Source: RYN-230 sp963813975
GTDB lineage: Bacteria > Actinomycetota > Actinomycetes > Streptosporangiales > Streptosporangiaceae
DNA length: 64,000 nt
Direction: 5' to 3'
Assembly: GCA_963813975.1 (NCBI GenBank)
Contig: CAWFAP010000004.1
Coordinates: 248,001 to 312,000 of the forward strand
The translations under genes were made by a program, and so were the position numbers. A model generated the notes under the pieces. It did no database searches, had not been told where the DNA came from, and worked only from the letters and a program-made list of their open reading frames with translations. Of the stretch, positions 1 through 8,897 are shown piece by piece (the first letter of the stretch is position 1; every line of letters begins with the position of its first letter).

Positions 1-2
1 GC

Positions 3-218
3 CACCGGAACGGCATCGGCATCATGGTGTGGACGGTCGACCATGACGTGCTGATCGACCAGTTCCTGATGGACCAGCGGATCGATGTCCTCATCACCAA
101 CCGCCCCGGCCACGCGGCCCACCGCCGGTCTGAGATCGCGGGTGGCGTGCCTGGCGTCAGGGGCCCGGCGATGACGGCGGGGCCGGATGCCAGTCGGCGG
201 CGAGCATGCCGAGGATGA
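3..218 (+). CDS. Glycerophosphodiester phosphodiesterase-like protein, C-terminal end (partial)
   Basis: Only the last 71 codons are in the window; the gene enters from the left edge. The visible part has the family's C-terminal pattern: a hydrophobic strand ending in VWTVD, then a helix, then DVLITNRP, which matches the VWTvn...gvDgiiTDrP end of GDPD TIM barrels. Such enzymes hydrolyse glycerophosphodiesters to glycerol 3-phosphate and an alcohol. The tail after NRPGHA is poorly conserved-looking and runs 62 bases into the opposing GNAT gene. The catalytic N-terminal half is outside the window, so activity cannot be judged. Confidence 0.65.
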   Translation, partial: HRNGIGIMVWTVDHDVLIDQFLMDQRIDVLITNRPGHAAHRRSEIAGGVPGVRGPAMTAGPDASRRRACRG

Positions 219-711
219 CCTCGTCGGCGAAGCGCCCGTTGACCCACGCCGAGCGGCGCAGGCTGCCCTCAGGCACGAATCCGGCCCGGGTCGCCGCCGC
301 GATCATCGCGGCGTTGTCGGCCAGCGTCTCGATCTGGAGCCGTTGCAGCCCGAGGATGGCGAAGCCGTAGCCGCAGAGCACCCGGACGGTATCCGTGGCC
401 AGGCCGCGGCCGCGGAACCCGGGCCGCAGGGAGATCCCCACGTGGGCCGAGCGGTTATGCACGTCGATACCCCACAGCAGCGCCTCGCCGGCCAGTTCAC
501 CGCTGGCCAGGTACACGACCGAGAAGGTGGCGCTGTCATCGTCCCGGCCTGCCACCCGGTACGGGGACTCGGCTGAGGCGGCCGGGACCGGCCGCCAGGG
601 CCGGGAGTCAGCCCGGACCCTGGTCGTGACGTCGTCGTACAGCTCTGCGTGCAGGATCGGGACATCACTGTCCTCCCGGGCCCGCAACCCGGCCACTTCA
701 CCGCGCAGCAT
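157..711 (-). CDS. GNAT family N-acetyltransferase (RimJ/RimL-like)
   Basis: A 184-residue protein with the GNAT acetyl-CoA site: the sequence PGFRGRGLATD near residue 100 is the Q/RxxGxG/A motif A loop, followed by a helix and the N..A....AGF pattern (NAAMIAAATRAGFVPEG) typical of RimJ/RimL enzymes that acetylate protein N-termini or small amines. The ATG at 711 has AGGAA about seven bases upstream. It converges with and overlaps the end of the glycerophosphodiesterase gene by 62 bases. The substrate cannot be predicted. Confidence 0.85.
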   Translation of the reverse strand: MLRGEVAGLRAREDSDVPILHAELYDDVTTRVRADSRPWRPVPAASAESPYRVAGRDDDSATFSVVYLASGELAGEALLWGIDVHNRSAHVGISLRPGFRGRGLATDTVRVLCGYGFAILGLQRLQIETLADNAAMIAAATRAGFVPEGSLRRSAWVNGRFADEVILGMLAADWHPAPPSSPGP

Positions 712-821
712 GCGACGTTCCTACCGGACCGGACGCGGGGCCAGCAAGCTGATTCCCGCCGCACGCTGCCGTCGGTGGCGGGCACCCCATGGCTTGAGGC
801 GCCCGTTGGCGTGTGCTGGGG

Positions 822-1595
822 CTACCTGCCACAGCCGCCGTAGGGGGCGGACACGGTGACCCGGATCGGCTTGCTGGCGGGCGAGGAGCGCACCTCCAGG
901 GGGATGCACCCCCGCAGGTTGCTGACGTATCCCTCCCAGAACTGGGTCAGCCCGGGCGCGTAGATGGCCGGGATCCTGGTCCCGGGCGGATCGGGTGGGC
1001 AGCCGGCCAGGGTCAGGCCCGGAGCCCCCTCGGCCAGGGTGTACGGCTGGCCGCCGCCGTGGAAGCTGGCCAGGAACCGGAATCGCCCGTGCAGTTCGGG
1101 GGCGGCCCGCACCACGGCCGTGCGCCCGTTCTCCACCGCGATGACCATGGCGGAGGCGGCCACCTTCCCGGTGGACAGCCGGGAGCCAGGTGCGACGGTG
1201 CCCCGGGGACGCACATACATGAACCACACTGGGCCCGCGTGCACGCTCTGCGTTTTCCAGTCCGAGCCGAGCGTGCCGCCGTTGCTGGACTGGCAGTCCC
1301 GTACCACCGTGCCCGGCGCGGCGGTGGCCGTGCTGGACGGGGCGGCCGACGAGATGATGGCCGGGCCGGTCGCCGCCGGGCCGGTGCCACCCGGGCCCGC
1401 GCCGCCCGGGCCGGCCAGCACCCCGCGGGTGACCAGGGTTCCGGCGACCCCGAACGCCACCACCGCGGCGCAGGCCACGGCGACCCGCCGGTGGTGGCGC
1501 CGGTGCCGACGGCGGATGCCCTCCAGCAACCCGGGCGGGGCCGGCTGCGTGGATGCCGCCATGGCCGCCCGCAGCCTGCGCTCGATATCTGTCAT
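822..1595 (-). CDS. Membrane-anchored putative anti-sigma partner of the adjacent sigma factor
   Basis: A 257-residue protein with a short basic cytoplasmic N-terminus (about 35 residues, Arg/His rich), one transmembrane segment at about residues 36-56, a Pro/Gly/Ala/Thr-rich linker and a roughly 170-residue extracytoplasmic domain with several Cys. Its ATG lies inside the stop of the sigma gene (ATGA at 1592-1595), so the two are translationally coupled. This one-TM layout next to a SigE-family sigma is the usual layout for a regulator of the sigma factor. No HxxxCxxC zinc anti-sigma motif is visible, so the role is inferred from context only. The extracytoplasmic domain is unrecognised. Confidence 0.6.
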   Translation of the reverse strand: MTDIERRLRAAMAASTQPAPPGLLEGIRRRHRRHHRRVAVACAAVVAFGVAGTLVTRGVLAGPGGAGPGGTGPAATGPAIISSAAPSSTATAAPGTVVRDCQSSNGGTLGSDWKTQSVHAGPVWFMYVRPRGTVAPGSRLSTGKVAASAMVIAVENGRTAVVRAAPELHGRFRFLASFHGGGQPYTLAEGAPGLTLAGCPPDPPGTRIPAIYAPGLTQFWEGYVSNLRGCIPLEVRSSPASKPIRVTVSAPYGGCGR

Positions 1596-2155
1596 GGCGC
1601 ACCGTCGCCTTCCCGGGCACCGCTGTACCGGGCGCCAGCATCGCTCGTACCGTCACGCAGCCGGGCCAGCCCCCGCGCGGCCTGGCTCTTGACCGTGCCC
1701 ACGCTGCAGCCGAGCACCATCGCCGTCTGGGCCTCGGAAAGGTCCTCGAAGTAGCGCAGCACCAGCACCGCCCGCTGCCGGGGCGGAAGCGCGGCCAGGC
1801 CGCGCAGCAGAAGGTCACGGTCCGCGACCGCGGCCGCCGTGTCCGCGGTGCCCGGGTCGGGCCCGGTGATGACCAGCGCCGTCTCCGGGTGGCGCCGCCG
1901 CCACCGCCACCGGTCGACGGACGCGTTGACGAGGATCTGGCGGACGTAACGTTCGGGGTCAGCCCGGCGTGAGATCCGGCCCCAGCGCCGGTAGGCCCGC
2001 TCGTACGCTCCCTGCAGCAGATCCTCGGCCTCGGCCCGATGCCCGCCGGTCAGCAGCCTGGCCATGGTGAACAGGCGCGCTGACGAGCCCGCGACGAAGT
2101 CCTCGAAGGATGAGTCGTCATCCCCGATCACGTCAGGTGGCTCGGCCTCGCTCAT
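1592..2155 (-). CDS. SigE-family ECF RNA polymerase sigma factor
   Basis: A 187-residue sigma-70 family factor. Region 2 is visible as FEDFVAGSSARLFTMARLLTG followed by AEDLLQGAYERAYRRW, and region 4 as LPPRQRAVLVLRYFEDLSEAQTAMVLGCSVGTVKSQAARGLARLR, the helix-turn-helix that reads the -35 element. These sequences match the actinobacterial SigE subfamily. The start at 2155 was chosen because conserved sequence begins soon after it; no strong ribosome site is visible. It is the first gene of a two-gene operon with the coupled membrane protein and is divergent from topoisomerase IB. Confidence 0.88.
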   Translation of the reverse strand: MSEAEPPDVIGDDDSSFEDFVAGSSARLFTMARLLTGGHRAEAEDLLQGAYERAYRRWGRISRRADPERYVRQILVNASVDRWRWRRRHPETALVITGPDPGTADTAAAVADRDLLLRGLAALPPRQRAVLVLRYFEDLSEAQTAMVLGCSVGTVKSQAARGLARLRDGTSDAGARYSGAREGDGAP

Positions 2156-2295
2156 CACCCACCACGCAGCTGTTCCCACATAGTTATTGCACGACGTGAC
2201 GGTCTGAAAAGTTGACTCCCGATCAGGGCGGGCTGCGCCTGGCCACCAGTTCGGCTGCTCTGCGGCTGGCGGGGCGCCGCATAGGCTCGGTGGAC

Positions 2296-3375
2296 ATGAG
2301 CCTCGATGGGTCGTCGCTGGCGGCCGCGGTGTCCGGGCTGGTCCGCAGCGACCCGCACGGTCCCGGCATCACGCGGGCGCGGGCCCGAGGGGGATTCCGG
2401 TATCTGGACCCGGCGGGCGCGGAGGTCACCGACGCGGAGACGCTGGAGCGCATCCGTGCACTCAGGATCCCGCCGGCCTGGGAGAACGTCTGGATCTCGC
2501 CGGATCCGCTGGGCCATATCCAGGCCACCGGCGCGGACAGCCGGGGCCGGCTGCAGTACCTCTACCACCGGTGGTGGCGGGAACAGCGGGACGCCCAGAA
2601 GTTCGCGCACATGCTCCGGTTCGCCCGTGCCCTGCCGGCGCTGCGGACCGCGGCCCAGCAGGACCTGAGGCGCCGGGGCCTGAAACGTGACCGGGTCCTC
2701 GCCGGAGTGGTCCGGCTGATCGACCTCGGCCTGTTCCGCATCGGCGGGGAGAGGTACGCCGAGCTGGATCATCACTACGGCATCACGACCCTCGAGAAGC
2801 GCCACGTGCGGGTGACCCGGGACGGCATCCTCTTCGACTACATCGCGAAGTGGGGCAAGGAGCGGACCATCGTCGTCACGGACCGCGTGGTTCAGCCGAC
2901 CGTCCGGACCCTGGCCCAGACGGACAACGGCCACGAGGCCCTGTTCTGCTACGAGGACGGCGAAGCCTGGCGCAAGCTCCACTCCCGCGAGGTGGGCAAC
3001 TACATAGCCACGCACTCCGGCGGCCACTTCACGGCCAAGGAATTCCGGACCTGGAACGCCACCGTGCTCATGGCGCTGGCGCTGGCGAACGCCGGCCCCT
3101 CGGCGAGCCCGACGAGCCGCAAGCGCGTCATCGCGGCCAGCGTCCGCGAGGTGGCGCGCGCGCTGGGAGACACTCCGGCGGTCGCCCGGGCGTCGTACAT
3201 CGATCCCCGGCTGGTCATCCACTACGAATCAGAAGGAGAACTGCCCGGGATCCCCGCGCAGGCGGCCGGGCTCCCGGCACCGGCAGAGACCGAGACCGCG
3301 ATTGCGAACCTGCTCACCGCCTGCGGCGACGGCCTGCTGCCCGCCGCCGGCCTCAGCGCGGATGACCATCACTGA
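2296..3375 (+). CDS. DNA topoisomerase IB (poxvirus/eukaryotic type)
   Basis: A 359-residue enzyme that relaxes supercoils by a 3'-phosphotyrosine single-strand break. The N-terminal domain shows RIPPAWENVWISPDPLGHIQATG and GRLQYLYHRWWREQRDAQKF, both hallmarks of bacterial TopIB. The catalytic domain carries RIGGERYAE, GGHFTAKEFRTWNAT (lysine/arginine loop) and ASYIDPRL, where Tyr301 is the expected nucleophile. The ATG at 2296 (or GTG at 2290) fits the family length; a TTG at 2212 in frame would add 28 unconserved residues. Nothing nearby suggests a dedicated pathway. Confidence 0.92.
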   Translation: MSLDGSSLAAAVSGLVRSDPHGPGITRARARGGFRYLDPAGAEVTDAETLERIRALRIPPAWENVWISPDPLGHIQATGADSRGRLQYLYHRWWREQRDAQKFAHMLRFARALPALRTAAQQDLRRRGLKRDRVLAGVVRLIDLGLFRIGGERYAELDHHYGITTLEKRHVRVTRDGILFDYIAKWGKERTIVVTDRVVQPTVRTLAQTDNGHEALFCYEDGEAWRKLHSREVGNYIATHSGGHFTAKEFRTWNATVLMALALANAGPSASPTSRKRVIAASVREVARALGDTPAVARASYIDPRLVIHYESEGELPGIPAQAAGLPAPAETETAIANLLTACGDGLLPAAGLSADDHH

Positions 3376-3504
3376 CTGATGCTGGCGACGCCGTGGATGG
3401 GCGAAGGGGGGTGGGGCGGGTAAGGCCCCGGCTCATCCGCGGCGCCGCCAGCTGGTCCAGGAGAGCCAGGCCCAGCCGGCGCCGGCGCCGGGCCTGGCGC
3501 TGGT

Positions 3505-5385
3505 TCAGCTGCTGAGCTTGGCCAGTTCGCCTTCCACCATCGCCTCGTGCTCCTCCTCGTCCCGGCGGGCACTGGAGGGCCTCCAGCGGCCGCGCAGCAG
3601 CGGGATGCTGGCCAGGAAGAACAGGAAGCCGCCGAAGCACACCCAGTACCAGGCCTTCCACTGGCCGGGGGCCTGGGCCGCGGCCTTCTGGACCGCTGCG
3701 CCGTGGGCCTTCAGGTACGTGAACACCTGCGGCGGGACCTTGGCCAGCGCGGTCAGCTGGGCCGCGTAGGGCGCGACCGTGGCCAGCTTGGGCCCCACGG
3801 CGATGACGCCCCGGATGGCGGCGCTGTTGGCGCCGATTGTGGCGAGGATGGCGGTTCCCTTGGCGCCGCCGCCCGCGGCGGCGACGGCCTGGGCGGCCAG
3901 CTTCGGCGGGATCGCGGCCGGGCTCGGGTAAGTGGCCAGCTTGGCGAACAGGGCCGGGTTGGCCTGGATCACGGCCAGCTCGGGCGCGAACTTCTGCGCG
4001 TTGGCCAGCTGGGTCTTGTACTGCGTGGCGGTGGCGACGACCTGCGGGTGGGTCTGGGCGAACGCGATCTGGCTCTTGTACTGGGTCGCGTACGCGGACA
4101 CGGTGGATCCGTAGCTCACCAGCGGATTGACCGAGTTGATCACGGCCGGGATGATCAGGAAAGAGAGGAAGACCGTCACCCGGACGATCCACCCCCAGAT
4201 GGCCAGCCCGGTGGCGATCAGCGCGGGGTTACGGGCCTCGACAGTCTCGGTGAAGCTGGCCATCCATGGCGTGTAGGCGATGCCCGTGAAGAACGACAGC
4301 ACCGCGAGGATCAGCGCGAGGCCGTAGTAGCTCGGATGGCCGCCCGCCTGCTCCAGGTACACCACGACCATGACCGCGGCCACGACCCCGCCGATCACCA
4401 TGAACGGCTTGCGCACCCGGAACCGGTCGGAGATCACCCCGATCAGGATCACCGCGATCAGGTTGAAGCCCCAGGTCCAGTTGCCCAGCCCGTTGGCGTC
4501 CTTGACGGTGAAAGTGAACACGGTGGTCAGGTAGATGACGCTGAACGCGACGGCCGTGTAGTAGAAGAGCAGCATCACTGACACGGCGATGGCGGAGACC
4601 ACCACGTCGGGCTTGAGCAGCTGGCGGAACGGGTGGCGGAGCGCCGCCTCAACGTCGATCCCCTTGGCCCGGGCCTCGATCAGTGCCCGGTCGCGCATGG
4701 TGACCATGAGCTGGTCGCGCAGCTGCGGGGCCAGCTCCCGGAGACCGATCAGGGCGATCAGGAAGACGACCAGCCCGACGATCCCGCAAATCCGGTACTC
4801 ATGGGTCCAGAACCTCGGGTCGTGCACGACGGCGGGGATGGTGGCGCTGCCGACGACCGCGACGATCAGGCTGCCCAGCACCGGCCCGCCGGTCCAGAAG
4901 CCCATGGCGGTGGCCCGGCCCACCTGGGGGGAGAAGTCCCGGATCAGCGCCGGGGTAGCGACCAGGCAGATGCCCTCGATGATGCCGAGCACGAAGAACG
5001 CGATGCTGAACGCCCACTTGTTGGTCACGGCCGGGATGATGAAGGCCGTCAGTACCCCGGTGAGCAGCAGCCCGCCGACCACCAGGTTGGCGCGTCCCCA
5101 CCGGTCAGCGAGCCCGGCGAACAGCGAGCCGAAGGCCCCGATCAGGTTCCCGAAGGCCAGGATCACCACATAGAAAGCGAAGGTCATGTGCAGGTTGGTC
5201 AGCAGCAGCGTGGCCACCGCGCCGCCGACGTACAGCTCGTAGTACAGCGTGACCGTGGCCAGCACCGTGATGGCCAGGTAGAGAACGCGGGGCCCCGTGC
5301 CGGGATAGGTATCGAGCTGGCGGCGCCAGAGCCATTGCGCTCTCCCGCGGGGGCTAGGGGCCAAATCGGTAGCAGTGGCACTCAT
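3505..5385 (-). CDS. MFS transporter with a long alanine-rich extracytoplasmic insert
   Basis: A 626-residue major facilitator with about 12 membrane segments. The loop between TM2 and TM3 has GLADRWGRANLVVGG, the MFS signature. After about 430 residues of ordinary fold there is an insert of roughly 160 residues, rich in Ala, Gln, Thr and Pro, before a last membrane segment (WVCFGGFLFFLASIPLL) and an acidic tail. Standard MFS proteins are about 400-450 residues, so the insert explains the length. The ATG at 5385 overlaps the stop of the upstream small gene (ATGA), and both are probably controlled by the TetR operator at 5906-5931. The substrate is unknown. Confidence 0.85.
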   Translation of the reverse strand: MSATATDLAPSPRGRAQWLWRRQLDTYPGTGPRVLYLAITVLATVTLYYELYVGGAVATLLLTNLHMTFAFYVVILAFGNLIGAFGSLFAGLADRWGRANLVVGGLLLTGVLTAFIIPAVTNKWAFSIAFFVLGIIEGICLVATPALIRDFSPQVGRATAMGFWTGGPVLGSLIVAVVGSATIPAVVHDPRFWTHEYRICGIVGLVVFLIALIGLRELAPQLRDQLMVTMRDRALIEARAKGIDVEAALRHPFRQLLKPDVVVSAIAVSVMLLFYYTAVAFSVIYLTTVFTFTVKDANGLGNWTWGFNLIAVILIGVISDRFRVRKPFMVIGGVVAAVMVVVYLEQAGGHPSYYGLALILAVLSFFTGIAYTPWMASFTETVEARNPALIATGLAIWGWIVRVTVFLSFLIIPAVINSVNPLVSYGSTVSAYATQYKSQIAFAQTHPQVVATATQYKTQLANAQKFAPELAVIQANPALFAKLATYPSPAAIPPKLAAQAVAAAGGGAKGTAILATIGANSAAIRGVIAVGPKLATVAPYAAQLTALAKVPPQVFTYLKAHGAAVQKAAAQAPGQWKAWYWVCFGGFLFFLASIPLLRGRWRPSSARRDEEEHEAMVEGELAKLSS

Positions 5386-5858
5386 GCGGTCCTCGCAATC
5401 GTCGTCGATCCTGGATCCTGAGGCCGTCCAGTCCGGGGGGGCTGGGCAGAGCTGGCGGTGCGGGCATCCCTGACCGCACCGTTCCCTAACGCGTGGCTGC
5501 CGTGGTAGGTGGGCCACATCACGCTGTCCTCGCCGCGCTCGGCCAGGGCGTAGAGGTAGGCGGGCCCGATGGTGCCGTCGATCGCCATGCCCCGGGCCAG
5601 GATCGCGGCCTGGGTGCCGACGGGTGCGCCGGCGAGGTACGCGGCGATCACGTCCTCGGCACGCTGGGCCCGGTCGGTACGCCCGCAGGGGCAGTGCAGG
5701 ATCCGCTGTCCGCCCGCGTGGAGGAGGCCGTAGTCGTAGACGACCGTGCCTGACGTCCCGGGCGCGAGCAGGACGTCCACGATCGTGCTGGACGGCGTCA
5801 GGAGGCCGGGAAATGCCGGGGCGTCAGGCGTTAACCGGGGGCCATTACGCGCGCTCAT
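5382..5858 (-). CDS. Hypothetical protein, first gene of the TetR-regulated MFS operon
   Basis: A 158-residue protein I do not recognise. It has no signal peptide or membrane segment; features are a Pro/Thr-rich start, a central CPCGR motif and helices around AEDVIAAYLAGAP and AAILARGMAIDG, then a disordered Pro/Arg/Thr tail. The ATG at 5858 has AGAAGG about seven bases upstream; an alternative ATG at 5909 would lie inside the TetR operator and is less likely. Its stop overlaps the MFS start by four bases, so the two products are made together. It may modify or sense the transporter's substrate, but that is only inferred from position. Confidence 0.6.
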   Translation of the reverse strand: MSARNGPRLTPDAPAFPGLLTPSSTIVDVLLAPGTSGTVVYDYGLLHAGGQRILHCPCGRTDRAQRAEDVIAAYLAGAPVGTQAAILARGMAIDGTIGPAYLYALAERGEDSVMWPTYHGSHALGNGAVRDARTASSAQPPRTGRPQDPGSTTIARTA

Positions 5859-5905
5859 GGCGGCCTTCTCTGCTAGGCGAGATTGCTGGTCGCTCGTGCG
5901 AGGTA

Positions 5906-5931
5906 ACATAAGTACGATCGCGTACTTATGT
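5906..5931. promoter_or_regulatory. Inverted repeat, probable TetR operator
   Basis: Perfect 10-bp arms ACATAAGTAC and GTACTTATGT separated by GATCGC. It sits between the divergent TetR gene (start 5962) and the hypothetical/MFS operon (start 5858), the classic place for an operator that controls both. Confidence 0.75.
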
Positions 5932-5961
5932 ACGCTCCAGTAGTTTAGGAGCATGTCCGCC

Positions 5962-6780
5962 ATGAGACAAGAGGGCGCACTCGGTCGCACGCACGAGGGT
6001 GAACCTGGCCTGCCCCGCGGGCGCAGCGGCCTGCCAACCGAGGCGGTCCGCGCGGCGCAGCGCGAGCGGCTGCTGCGCGCGGTCATCGCCGCGGTGGCCC
6101 GGACCGGGTTCGCCGATCTCACGGTGACCGACATCGTGCGCGGCGCCCGCGTTTCGAAGGCCGCCTTCTACGTCCATTTCGCCGGCAAGGAGGACTGCTT
6201 CCTGGCCGCCACCCGCGAGGGAGGCCACCTGATGCTCGACCGGGTCGCCGACGCGGCGCGGCGGCTGCCCGCCGGGACCAGCGCCGACGCGGCGCTGCGG
6301 GCGAGCATCGCGGCCTTCCTGGGGTTCCTGGCCGGGGAGCCTGCCTTTGCCCGCGCGTTCTACGTGGACATGCCGGCCGCCGGGCCCCGGGCCGTGCAGC
6401 GGATCGAGGCCGCGCTGCACAAGTTCGCGCAGCTGAACCGGGCCTGGCACGAACGCGCCCGCCGTGATCACCCGGCGTGGCCGGTCGTTCCCGACCAGGC
6501 CTACTACGCGCTGGCCGGCGCCACGGCCGAACTGGTCCGCGCGCAGGTCTGGCACGACCAGATCCAGACCATGCCGGACCTGGAAGACACGCTGGTCGCC
6601 TTGCACCTCGCCGTCCTCGCCGCGCGGCCGATGGATGCACCGGCAACTCCCGGGCATGATCCGCTGTCACCGCCGCGCCCTCGATTAACCGTGGAACAGC
6701 AGGTCAGGGGCACTTCGTGGTCGGCAGGCGCCGGGCCAGGGCCCGGGTCCGGTGGCGCTGGTACGCAGATCCGGCGATAG
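5962..6780 (+). CDS. TetR/AcrR family transcriptional regulator
   Basis: A 272-residue repressor. The N-terminal helix-turn-helix reads RLLRAVIAAVARTGFADLTVTDIVRGARVSKAAFYVHFAGKED, a textbook TetR DNA-binding domain; the rest is the helical ligand domain ending near residue 230. The ATG at 5962 is favoured over the one at 5953 because AGGAG at 5947-5951 is correctly spaced for it. It is divergent from the hypothetical/MFS operon with a 26-bp palindrome between them, so it probably represses an exporter and itself. The last 35 residues are low-complexity and overlap the end of the opposing LuxR gene. Confidence 0.88.
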   Translation: MRQEGALGRTHEGEPGLPRGRSGLPTEAVRAAQRERLLRAVIAAVARTGFADLTVTDIVRGARVSKAAFYVHFAGKEDCFLAATREGGHLMLDRVADAARRLPAGTSADAALRASIAAFLGFLAGEPAFARAFYVDMPAAGPRAVQRIEAALHKFAQLNRAWHERARRDHPAWPVVPDQAYYALAGATAELVRAQVWHDQIQTMPDLEDTLVALHLAVLAARPMDAPATPGHDPLSPPRPRLTVEQQVRGTSWSAGAGPGPGSGGAGTQIRR

Positions 6781-8794
6781 CGAACTCGGCGGCGGCGGCC
6801 GTCACGGCCGCGTGATCCGCGGAGCGGAACCCGGCCGCACGGCGGGTGATGGCGGCGGCCTGCGGGTCATCCTCGTGCAGGTCCACCAGGGCCTCGAACA
6901 ATTCGCCGTAACCCGATCCGCGGGAGGCCCCGGCCGCGGCAACCCCCCGGACCTCGGCCAGGATCTGCAGCCAGTGCTGGCGGTCCCCGCGTTCGCCCCG
7001 CAGGCCGTGGGCGAGCGCGACGGCGGCGGGGGCCAGGCCCCGCCCTGGTGCCGCGGGCGGCCCGCCGCGGTCCAGTCCTCGGCGAACCGCTGCCCCGCGG
7101 CGAGGACCTCGTCCCAGTGGCCGGCCAGCGCGGCGGGCGCCATCAGCTCGTCATCGGCCAGGTCCCGCCGTTCGCGGAGGAACGGCAGCTCGTGCTGGCG
7201 GCGGGCCATGTCCTGGGCCGTGGCGAGGTCGCCAGCGCCGAGCGCGCAGAACGTCGCGACGTGCAGCGCGTCCTTGAGCTCGAGACCAGCGGCAGGATCG
7301 TCACGCCATGGGGGCAGCAGGGCGAGCCGCTGCTGGGCGAGCCGGTGCGCCTCGACCACGTCGCCGCCGAAGATGGTCGCGGCGCTGAGCGCGTCCAGGG
7401 CGCCGCTTTCCAGTACCGCGTCAGGCACGGCCCGGGCCGCGGCGAGCGCGGCCTGCGCGCTGGCCAGAGTGGGTGCGCCGGAGGCGGCCGCGTAGCTGGC
7501 TGCCGCCACGGCGATGACCGCGGTGGCGTGCGGATCACCGGCCGCCAGCGGGCCGGCGCGCCGGAGGAGATCGTCCGCGGACTGCGGGCTGGGCTCGGCG
7601 AACATGCCGGGGAAACGGTTCAGCAGTTCCGCCGCACGGCCCAGCGCCCGGGCCCGGTCGCGGGGACCGGTGGCCCGGCCCGCCGCGGCCAGCTCGAGAC
7701 GCAGGGCGTCCTCACCGGCCACGCGGCACTTGGCGACCGCGGCGGCGCGGCCGAGATCGGCGGCGGCCCCGGTTCCGTCGGCGTCGAACGGTGTGACCAG
7801 GACCCCGAGGCGCCGCAGCGCTGTCGCGGCGGCCGGGTCGATGAGCGCGACGCTCCAGTCGATCGTCTCGCTCATGGAGCGGTGCCTCTGGTGCAGCCGC
7901 GCCCCGCCCCGCAGCAGGGTGGACTGGTTGACCAGGCCGCGCTCGACCCCGTCCGGGCCGAGCGTGGGCAGGCGCACGGCGGCGAGCTCGACGGCGAGCG
8001 GCAGGCCGCCGAGCGCCTCGCACATGACGCTGATCCGCTTCCGCTCGGCCGGCCCGGGCACCGGGCTGCCCGCGGCGGCGGCCCGCTCGACGAACAGGGC
8101 CGTCGCGTCCCCGCCCGGGTCGAGGCCGGGTACCTGCACCACACGCTCGAACGGCAGGGCCAGCCGGGCCCGGCTGGTGACCAGGATCGTGAGCTGCGGG
8201 CAGGCGGATACCAGCCGCTCTGCGAGCACGGCCACGGCGTTGACCAGGTGCTCGGCGTTGTCGAGTACCAGCAGGGCCGGCCGCCCGCGGAGCGCCGCGA
8301 TCAGCGCATCGACGGGCCCCCGGTGACTGGACACCGCCGCGTCGCACGCCTGCGCGACGGCGTCGGCCAGGCGGCCCGGCTCGGTGATTGGCACCAGATC
8401 GACCCAGCGGACGCCACCCGGGTACGCGCCGGTGAGGCCGTCGCGCCGGCCAGGGCGAGCCGCGTCTTGCCGACCCCGCCCGGCCCGACGGCGCTGACCA
8501 GCCGGACCTCCTGAAGCGCCGCCTGCAGCGAGCGGAGTTCTCTCTCACGCCCGACGAACGACGTCAGCGGAGCGGGCAGGACCGCCGGGCCCGGCGCCGC
8601 GGACCGCGCGGCCACGGCGTGCCGCACCAGGCACGGTGATCAGGCAGGCCGAGCTTGCGCCGCAGCGAGGCCACGTGGCTCTCGACGGTGCGGACCGAGA
8701 TGAACAGGCGCTGGCCGATCTCCTCGTGCGTGAGGTGGTCGCCGAGCAGCTCCAGGACCTCGCGCTCGCGCGGCGAGACCCGTTCCGGCTCCAC
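6704..8794 (-). pseudogene. LuxR-type regulator with N-terminal HTH and AfsR-like ATPase, three frameshifts
   Basis: Read in four successive frames, this locus gives one continuous protein of about 695 residues. It starts with a LuxR helix-turn-helix (SPREREVLELLGDHLTHEEIGQRL, then RTVESHVASLRRKLGL), passes to a P-loop ATPase (VGPGGVGKTRLALAG, Walker B ALLVLDNAEHL, LVTSRARLAL) and ends with TPR-like helices. The frame changes near 8631, 8437 and 7058, each time by the loss of one base, and adding one G/C at each place restores conserved sequence such as YPGGVRWVDLVPITEPGRLAD. The start is GTG at 8794. It is either a regulatory pseudogene or a gene damaged by homopolymer errors. It faces away from the methyltransferase gene at 8898. 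Confidence 0.75.
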
Positions 8795-8897
8795 GACCCA
8801 CAGTGTGCCACGGGCCCGGGGAATCCGGGGTTACCCCGGATGTGCGCAACCGCCCAGGTCAGCGACCGTGGTCCCACCGACGACCAAGGAGGAAACG

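Noticed and set aside
2155..3222. 355-codon frame on the minus strand opposite topoisomerase IB
   Set aside because: It mirrors a gene with clear TopIB motifs; the antisense translation has no domain and reflects codon bias.
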